64,000 bases of DNA from Oceanithermus profundus DSM 14977. GTDB lineage: Bacteria > Deinococcota > Deinococci > Deinococcales > Marinithermaceae. The stretch is taken from the NCBI RefSeq assembly GCF_000183745.1, contig NC_014753.1, positions 1-64,000 of the forward strand, given 5' to 3'. Under the pieces are notes generated by a model. That model was not told where the DNA came from and searched no databases. It was given only the letters and a program-made list of their open reading frames with translations. Shown piece after piece: positions 58,740-64,000 of the stretch (position 1 is its first letter; each line of letters opens with the position of its first letter). Both the position numbers and the translations under genes were made by a program.

Positions 58740-59960
58740 TCAGGCCGCTAGATCGCGGCTTCGCGCCTCCTCGAGCGCCCGCTCTGGATCGTCCAGGTGG
58801 CCGGGTTCCAAGCGAATCTGCGACACTTCGGGATCGGGCAGGTGGAAGAGCAGTTCGTGCACGATGGGCTCCAGTACGGCCTGGGGCGCACGCCCGCCCG
58901 CGCGCCGGTGGTTCTTCAGGCTCCGGCGCACCACCTCGTCGACGAAGGCTTCGCTCATTTCGAGCCGTACGCCGTAGGCGTCGAAGATCCGGCGGTACCG
59001 CTCGAGGTAGGAGTTCTCCACCTCCGCGACGATGCGCCGCAAGGTGTCCCCGTCCAGCGGGTCGAGGCGCACGAGCTGCGGCACCCGGCCCATGAACTCG
59101 GGGATCAACCCGTAGCGGATCAGGTCTTCGTGGGTCACTTCAGGAAGGGTCTCATCGGGCTCCGGCGTGTCCGCTCCGAAACCGATGCCCGGGCGCCCCT
59201 TGCGCTCCTCGAGGATCATCTCCAGCCCCTCGAAGGCCCCAGCGAAGATCCACAGGATCCCATCGGTCTTCATCTGCACGGTATCCTCGCCGGGGTGCTT
59301 GCGACCCTCCTTGAAGGGCACGTTGGCGACGGTGCCTTCGACGAGCTTGAGCAGTGCCTGCTGAACCCCTTCGCCGGAAACGTCGCGGGTGATCGAGGGG
59401 TTCTCCCCGCCTTTGCGGGCGATCTTGTCCACCTCGTCTACGAAGATCACCCCGCGCTGAGCAAGCTCGAGATCGCCTCCCGCGGTCGCGAGCAGCCGGG
59501 TGAGGACGCTCTCCACGTCGTCGCCCACGTACCCCGCTTGGGTCAGGCTGGTGGCGTCGGCGATGGCCACGGGCAGGCCGGCGACGCGCGCGGCTTCCTT
59601 CACGAGCAAGGTCTTCCCCGTCCCGCTCGGCCCGACGAGCAGCACGTTGGCCTTCGGGAGGTCGGGGTTTTTGAAACGCAGCGCGTGGGTCGCAAAAGCG
59701 ACGGACAGAGCGCGCTTGGCCCGCTCCTGGCCCGCAACCCTCCGGTCGAGCTCCTGCTTGATCTCGCGAGGAGGGCGGGCGCGTTCTGGCAAGCGCGCAG
59801 CGGCCGGCGCCGGGGCGGGTTCGAAGCGGTCCTCGTTCTCGAGGTAGCGCATCCCCTCGTTGAGGCACTGCTCGCAGATGTACTGCGGCGGCCCCTTACC
59901 GTCGCCGTATTCGACCAGGAGGGCCTGCTCGGGCCCCGCCTCACACACGATGCATTTCAT
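58740..59960 (-). CDS. clpX: ClpX-like AAA+ unfoldase
   Basis: ClpX unfolds proteins and passes them to ClpP. The 406-residue protein has the N-terminal zinc finger (CIVCE...ICEQC), Walker A LLVGPSGTGKT, the pore loop GYVGDD, Walker B VIFVDEVDKIARK, and the IGF loop (GIGFGAD) that docks ClpP. No ClpP gene is in the window, so it may use the host ClpP, possibly to redirect proteolysis. ATG 59960 follows AAGGAGA. It overlaps nothing upstream; 14 bases separate it from the next gene's stop. Confidence 0.9.
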   Translation of the reverse strand: MKCIVCEAGPEQALLVEYGDGKGPPQYICEQCLNEGMRYLENEDRFEPAPAPAAARLPERARPPREIKQELDRRVAGQERAKRALSVAFATHALRFKNPDLPKANVLLVGPSGTGKTLLVKEAARVAGLPVAIADATSLTQAGYVGDDVESVLTRLLATAGGDLELAQRGVIFVDEVDKIARKGGENPSITRDVSGEGVQQALLKLVEGTVANVPFKEGRKHPGEDTVQMKTDGILWIFAGAFEGLEMILEERKGRPGIGFGADTPEPDETLPEVTHEDLIRYGLIPEFMGRVPQLVRLDPLDGDTLRRIVAEVENSYLERYRRIFDAYGVRLEMSEAFVDEVVRRSLKNHRRAGGRAPQAVLEPIVHELLFHLPDPEVSQIRLEPGHLDDPERALEEARSRDLAA

Positions 59961-59974
59961 GGCGTCTCCTTTCG

Positions 59975-60622
59975 TCATCCGCGGATTTCTCGCAGCTTCT
60001 TTGGTAGGAATTGCTTGGCCTTGATGGTCAGGGGTTCATGGTGGGCGTACTCCTTGGTGTCTTGCAGCCGCAACACCACCTGACGCATCAGGTCGGCCGC
60101 CACGAAGGGGTCGGTGATGAAGTTCGTGATGAGGGTTACCGCCCGCGCACCCGCCAGGGTGTAGCTTTCAGGGGCCGTCTGGGCCCAGTGGCGCAGGGTC
60201 AGGTAGACCTTCTTCACCTCGTCGCCCTTGTACTCGCGCAGGGGGCGCCAGATCTTGGCCATGGTTTGTATGGTGTTCCGCGCCGGCTTGTTGCCCGCGT
60301 GGAACTTAGGGATCTCCGGGTCCTCGAGCAGAATGCGCGCGAGGTTCGAGGCCCCCAGGACCGGGTTGTACCCGCGCTCGATCCGCTGGAGCCCCTCGAC
60401 GTAGAGCGAGGCGATGCGCCCAAGGGCGTTCAGCGGAAGTCGCGCCCCCGCCTCGATGAAGGGGAGCGCGCGCCGCAGGCGGCGCTCGCCCAGGTCCTTG
60501 ATCGCCAGATCGAAGACGAATTCCCGGGGGAAATCGGGATTCGGCACAATCCACTGCGCGAAATCCTCCAGCCGCACACGCTGGAGCTCCGGAACCATCG
60601 TGGGAGCGGACTCTTTCATCAT
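59975..60622 (-). CDS. hypothetical protein upstream of clpX
   Basis: A 215-residue helical basic protein, MMKESAPTMVPELQRVRLED..., ending KAKQFLPKKLREIRG. Unknown family. A leaderless promoter precedes it, and it is the first gene of the ClpX-RecD operon. It may be the operon's regulator or a substrate adaptor; no evidence. Confidence 0.6.
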   Translation of the reverse strand: MMKESAPTMVPELQRVRLEDFAQWIVPNPDFPREFVFDLAIKDLGERRLRRALPFIEAGARLPLNALGRIASLYVEGLQRIERGYNPVLGASNLARILLEDPEIPKFHAGNKPARNTIQTMAKIWRPLREYKGDEVKKVYLTLRHWAQTAPESYTLAGARAVTLITNFITDPFVAADLMRQVVLRLQDTKEYAHHEPLTIKAKQFLPKKLREIRG

Positions 60623-60628
60623 GCCGCC

Positions 60629-60634
60629 AATCTA
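60629..60634 (-). promoter_or_regulatory. leaderless -10 box of the clpX operon
   Basis: Minus-strand TAGATT is followed by 6 bases (GGCGGC) and then ATG 60622. No ribosome binding site. Same layout as at 44160 and 45540. Confidence 0.6.
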
Positions 60635-60686
60635 GAACGCCGCCCCCGGGGAATGGGCGTCTTTTTTGTGGGCGGTTCGGAGCGGG

Positions 60687-61796
60687 CTACAGACCCCGGT
60701 GACCGGCCGCGATCTGCGCGACGCCTTCGTCGATCAGCCCTTGCACCGTCAGGTTTTCCAGGCTCTCCCGCATCGTCCGGTGCCCTTCCGCCTTGTTTTC
60801 CAGCTCGGCCGCGAGCTGGTGCAGGTGGCCCTCCCGAATCTTGGAGCGCACGGCCGTCGTCCCGCGCATGAGCTCGAAGGCCAGGACCAGGCCGTTGCCG
60901 TCCTTGCGCGGAAGGAGCCTCTGGCTCAGCACGCCGATGAGCTGCTCGCTGAGCTGGGCGCGACCTTGGGCCTGCAACCCCTCCGGCAGAGCGTCAAGGA
61001 TCCGCGACACGGCCCCCACCGCTCCAGAGGTGTGCAGCGTCCCGAGCACCAGGTGTCCGGTCTCCGCTGCGGTCAAGGTGAGCGCGATCGTCTCCGGGTC
61101 GCGCAACTCGCCCACCATGATGACGTCGGGCGCTTGTCGCATCCCGGACCGCAAGGCCTCGTAGAAACCGCGGGTGTCGCTGCCCACCTCGCGCTGCACC
61201 ACGTACCCGCGCTTGTTCTTGTGGAGGTGTTCGATCGGGTCTTCGATGGTGAGGATCTTCCGGGCGTAGCGCGTGTTGATGTAGTCGATCAGTGCGGCGA
61301 GCGTGGTCGACTTGCCTGAAGCCGTCGCGCCGGTGACCAGGAAGAGCCCCGATCGAGCATCGACCATCCGCAGGATTTCGGTGGGCAGCCCCAGCTCCTC
61401 GAAGGCGGGAATGCGGCCGGGCACCACGCGGAAGACGGCGGCAGGCGCCCCCATCCGGTAGTAGAGGTTCACCCGAAAGCGGCCCAGCTGCGGAACCGCC
61501 ACCGAAAGGTCGCGGTCGAGCACCTGCCGGTCCGCTACCTCCTTGAGCGCATCGGGTGGAATGGCCTCCCGAAGCGCGTCGAAGAGGTTTGGCATCGTCC
61601 ATTCCTCGGGAAGGGGCACCACCTCTCCGTTCAGTTTGAACATCGGCGGAGCCCCGTCGGCCACCTCGAGGTCCGACGCCCCCACCCGCACCGCGGCCCC
61701 GAGCAGGGCCGGGAGCATCTCGTTGGGCAGGGGCACTTCGTCGGGCAGGTGTTGGAGGACACGACGTAGGATCTTGGGCAGCGGCGTTGGCTTCAC
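60687..61796 (-). CDS. PilT-like type IV pilus/secretion ATPase
   Basis: A 369-residue ATPase of the PilT family, which powers pilus retraction. It has Walker A VTGATASGKSTT, the Asp box ILTIEDPIEHLHKN, Walker B VIMVGELRDPETI and the His box LVLGTLHTSGAVGAVSRI. The N-terminal PAS-like part is as in PilT. No pilin or secretin gene is nearby, so it may serve the host's pili or DNA uptake, or act alone. Starts with GTG 61796 at a leaderless promoter. Confidence 0.88.
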   Translation of the reverse strand: MKPTPLPKILRRVLQHLPDEVPLPNEMLPALLGAAVRVGASDLEVADGAPPMFKLNGEVVPLPEEWTMPNLFDALREAIPPDALKEVADRQVLDRDLSVAVPQLGRFRVNLYYRMGAPAAVFRVVPGRIPAFEELGLPTEILRMVDARSGLFLVTGATASGKSTTLAALIDYINTRYARKILTIEDPIEHLHKNKRGYVVQREVGSDTRGFYEALRSGMRQAPDVIMVGELRDPETIALTLTAAETGHLVLGTLHTSGAVGAVSRILDALPEGLQAQGRAQLSEQLIGVLSQRLLPRKDGNGLVLAFELMRGTTAVRSKIREGHLHQLAAELENKAEGHRTMRESLENLTVQGLIDEGVAQIAAGHRGL

Positions 61797-61803
61797 GCCG
61801 TGG

Positions 61804-61809
61804 ATTATA
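61804..61809 (-). promoter_or_regulatory. consensus -10 box of a leaderless promoter
   Basis: A perfect TATAAT on the minus strand lies 7 bases before GTG 61796, so the pilT mRNA would begin at its start codon. No ribosome binding site is present. Confidence 0.65.
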
Positions 61810-61819
61810 GGCGAGGCGC

Positions 61820-63736
61820 CTAAGCGGCTGGGCGCACTTTTTGCAGGCGCACGAGCCCCTCGTCCAGGGCTTCCTCGAGGTACCGCGACGGCTGGAGGAT
61901 CTTGCCCCGCGGTCCGTAGGTCGGTGCCGAAAGGTAGAGGCGACGCTTCGCCCGGGTGGCGGCCACGTAGAAGAGCCGCCGCTCTTCCTCCGGGTCGCTG
62001 TCGTCGGCAAGGATCGGAAAGGCGCCCTCGACCATGCCCACCACGAAGACGACCTCGAACTCCAGACCCTTCACCGCATGCACCGTTCCCAGCGTCACCG
62101 CGGGGCCGTCCTGCTGCTCGAGGAAAGCCAGCCGCGCGAGCAGGTCGTCGAGGCCGCCTTCGGCCTCTTCCCGCGCGAACGCCTCCACGGTGGCGACGAA
62201 GCGCTCGAGATGGCGCCGGCGCGCTTCCTCGTTGGGGCCCTGCTTGCCGATCCGGGCCAGGTACCCGGGCAACAGCTCCCCGTAGAGGTCCTGCGCGAAC
62301 TCGCGGAAGCGCTCCGCGAACGCCTCACCGGTCACGCCCTCGAAGGTGGCCCGGGCAAGCTGCAACAGCGTGCGGGTCATGAAGAGGCCCTGCTGCACCC
62401 GGGTGCTGAAGCCGCGGACGAAGGCCCCGTCGTTCATGATCCGGTCCACGAGGTTGTAGGGGCGGGCGGCGTGCTCCACGCGGGTGAGGGTGCGCTCTCC
62501 AAGGCCGGGCACGGCCTCCTCGATGAAGTCCACCAGAGCGCGCTCGTGCAGGCTCCACGCGGCTTTGAGGAGCTGCACGAGGGTCTTGACCTCACGGCGC
62601 TCGCTCAACCGGATCCCCCCGAGCAGCCGGGTGGCCACCCCCAAGCGCGCCAGCCGGTCCTCGACGCCGGCGAGCTGCATGCTCGAGCGCGCAAGGACCG
62701 CGATCTCCTCGGGGGGCACCCCCGACGCCACGGCCCGTGCGACTTCCCGGGCCACGTCGGTGGCCTCGGCCGCGGCGTTCGGCGGGGTGAGCAGCACGGG
62801 GGGCTCCCCTTCTTCCTTCACCCCCTCGAGGCGGTAGTAGGCCTCCTGGCCGGAGCGGTACAGCCTGGCGATCGCCCGCTCGGCCAGACGCAACACCGCC
62901 CGGGTGGACCGGTAGTTCTTGCGCAGGGGGTAGAGGACCGCCTGCGGGTAGCGCGCCTGAAAACGCTCGAAGGTTCGCGAGCCGGCGCCGCGCCAGCCGT
63001 AGATGGCCTGGTTGGGATCGCCGATCACCATCAGGTTGGGCGCCTCTCCCGGCATCAGCGCCGCAAGGAAGGTCTCCTGCGCGCGGCTGGTGTCCTGGTA
63101 CTCGTCGACGATCAGGAAGGGGAAGCGGCGATCCGCCCATTTGCGCACGTCCTTGTCCCCCAGGGCCCGCGAAGCCCCCTCGATCAGGTCGTCGAAGGAG
63201 GCCAGGCCGGCTTCCCGCTTGCGGAGCTGGAAGCTGATCATCAGGGCCTCGAGCATCTCGGCGTCGAGCTCCAGGCTCTCCCCTGCCCGCGCCGCCCAGC
63301 CCTCGAGGGCCTCTTCGGCCCGGGCCTTGCGGAAGAACCCCAGGGCCTTCACCAGCTTGCGGCGAAGCTCGGCGTCGAGGTCCTGGTCCAGGAGCTCGGC
63401 CCACAGGCGCCGGAAGAGCCGCAGCTCGTCGTTCGGCGTCAGGACCTCGGGAAACCCCTCGTAGCCTCCGGCCTCGGGGAACTGGCGCAGGATTTGGAAG
63501 GCCAGGCTGTGAAAGGTCCCGGCCCAGACGTGCTTCGCGGGGACGTCCTCGGCGAGGACGCGTTGCCGCATTTCCTCAGCGGCCGAGGCGGTGAAGGTCA
63601 CCAGCCCCACGCGCTCCCCCGTGCGCGCCAGCCGCGCTGCGCGCAACGTCGCGGCCCGGGTTTTCCCGGAACCCGCTCCGGCGACCACCGCGGCGGGCCC
63701 CACCTCGTGCGCGATGACGCGCTCGTGTTCGTTCAT
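61820..63736 (-). CDS. UvrD/PcrA-like DNA helicase
   Basis: A 638-residue 3'-5' superfamily 1A helicase. Motifs seen are AGAGSGKTRAATLRA, GLVTFTASAAEEMRQRV, FPFLIVDEYQDTSRAQ, VIGDPNQAIYGWRGA, YPLRKNYRSTRAVL, LGTVHAVKGLEFEVVFVVGM. No extra nuclease domain. It is shorter than chromosomal UvrD (about 720). ATG 63736 follows GAGGAGG. Downstream is the pilT gene (23 bases). Confidence 0.92.
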   Translation of the reverse strand: MNEHERVIAHEVGPAAVVAGAGSGKTRAATLRAARLARTGERVGLVTFTASAAEEMRQRVLAEDVPAKHVWAGTFHSLAFQILRQFPEAGGYEGFPEVLTPNDELRLFRRLWAELLDQDLDAELRRKLVKALGFFRKARAEEALEGWAARAGESLELDAEMLEALMISFQLRKREAGLASFDDLIEGASRALGDKDVRKWADRRFPFLIVDEYQDTSRAQETFLAALMPGEAPNLMVIGDPNQAIYGWRGAGSRTFERFQARYPQAVLYPLRKNYRSTRAVLRLAERAIARLYRSGQEAYYRLEGVKEEGEPPVLLTPPNAAAEATDVAREVARAVASGVPPEEIAVLARSSMQLAGVEDRLARLGVATRLLGGIRLSERREVKTLVQLLKAAWSLHERALVDFIEEAVPGLGERTLTRVEHAARPYNLVDRIMNDGAFVRGFSTRVQQGLFMTRTLLQLARATFEGVTGEAFAERFREFAQDLYGELLPGYLARIGKQGPNEEARRRHLERFVATVEAFAREEAEGGLDDLLARLAFLEQQDGPAVTLGTVHAVKGLEFEVVFVVGMVEGAFPILADDSDPEEERRLFYVAATRAKRRLYLSAPTYGPRGKILQPSRYLEEALDEGLVRLQKVRPAA

Positions 63737-63761
63737 GTCCCCTCCTCTCGGTAAAACGAAG

Positions 63762-63787
63762 AAGGGCCCGGCGACGGCCGGGCCCTT
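63762..63787 (-). terminator. Rho-independent terminator
   Basis: AAGGGCCCGGC and GCCGGGCCCTT arms around a short loop are followed on the minus strand by CTTCGTTTTACC. It ends the gene entering from the right edge. Confidence 0.75.
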
Positions 63788-63804
63788 GGCGGTTGGCGTT
63801 TGCG

Positions 63805-64000
63805 TTAGAGCGCCCAGTCGGTTCCCAGGGCGAAGCGCTGGTACACGGCGCCGCTGCCGCTGAGCAGGTCGACCTGGGCGCGCAACCCCGCGTAGCTTGC
63901 GGAGAAGCTGAACCCGTGGAACTCGAAGTCGGCCGTCCCGCCGCCGTAGATCCCGGGGTAGTCGGGATCGAGCGGATCGATGGCGGCGGCGGTGGGACCG
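63805..64000 (-). CDS. C-terminal end of a possible envelope/beta-barrel protein (5' part outside window)
   Basis: The last 64 codons are visible, ending TAA at 63805. The residues (ADFEFHGFSFSASYAGLRAQ then FALGTDWAL) alternate polar and hydrophobic as in outer-membrane beta strands, and it ends in W-A-L. The remainder of the gene and its identity lie outside the window. Confidence 0.5.
   Translation of the reverse strand, partial: GPTAAAIDPLDPDYPGIYGGGTADFEFHGFSFSASYAGLRAQVDLLSGSGAVYQRFALGTDWAL

Noticed and set aside
1-64000. Insertion sequences or transposases
   Set aside because: I looked for DDE or HUH transposase motifs and terminal inverted repeats with target duplications and found none I could support.

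Overview
The window is GC-rich bacterial DNA whose gene families (class II NrdJ, ThyX, type I-E Cascade, RES-Xre modules, AddA-like and AddB-like recombinase subunits) fit the Deinococcus-Thermus phylum, most likely Thermaceae. A second clue is regulatory: several genes have a -10 box only 6-9 bases before the start codon and no ribosome binding site, which means leaderless mRNAs, common in that phylum. No ribosomal, tRNA-synthetase or central-metabolism genes are present. A rep-like gene, an extra dnaN, a sigma-like gene, two toxin-antitoxin modules, several DNA methyltransferases and dozens of small unknown genes suggest a megaplasmid or another large mobile replicon. That last step is inference.

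Layout. 1-5.1 kb: the end of a CRISPR array, then cas6e-cas5e-cas7e-cas11e-cas8e on the minus strand with no cas3 next to them, then dcd. 5.1-9.6 kb: a minus-strand operon with a SNF2-like helicase, an NPPY-type methyltransferase, an unknown gene and a zinc-ribbon gene with an apparent frameshift. 9.7-9.9 kb: a free-standing plus-strand RNA gene with a consensus promoter and terminator that folds as a tRNA interrupted in its anticodon loop by a 69-nt structured insert. 9.9-14.4 kb: an AcrVA2-like gene with three small companions, a plus-strand gene behind a structured leader, and an ArdC-like antirestriction gene. 14.5-16.5 kb: an unknown gene and the first RES-Xre module. 16.5-30 kb: nrdJ, dam-type methylase, thyX with a zinc-binding tail, a second methyltransferase, a 3D-domain protein and many small genes. 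30-32.3 kb: VWA-metallopeptidase-like protein and MoxR ATPase. 32.4-35.7 kb: a single-chain restriction-modification enzyme on the plus strand. 35.7-42.8 kb: macro-domain-like protein, a G-rich inverted repeat, dnaN, a tyrosine-recombinase-like protein lacking its tyrosine, and small genes. 42.9-47.9 kb: two tandem AlbA_2 (Schlafen-like) proteins, a sigma-like factor and a rep-like gene with a structured leader. 48-50.7 kb: small genes and the second RES-Xre module. 50.8-64 kb: FUN14 protein, AddA-like and AddB-like helicase-nuclease, RecD-like helicase, ClpX, PilT-like ATPase, UvrD-like helicase and the end of a possible envelope protein.

How it fits together. The left part concentrates defence and counter-defence functions (Cascade, methyltransferase-helicase, AcrVA2-like, ArdC-like). 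The centre supplies nucleotide metabolism (Dcd, NrdJ, ThyX) and DNA modification. The right part carries replication, maintenance and recombination functions. Genes are tightly packed with 1-4 base overlaps, and most have strong AGGAGG-type ribosome binding sites; many starts below were chosen on that basis. The most unusual items are the interrupted tRNA-like RNA gene at 9738-9880, the AcrVA2-like gene beside it, a peptide tag shared by two unrelated small proteins, and two leaders with mutually exclusive base pairing (12.3-12.4 kb and 46.7-46.9 kb).
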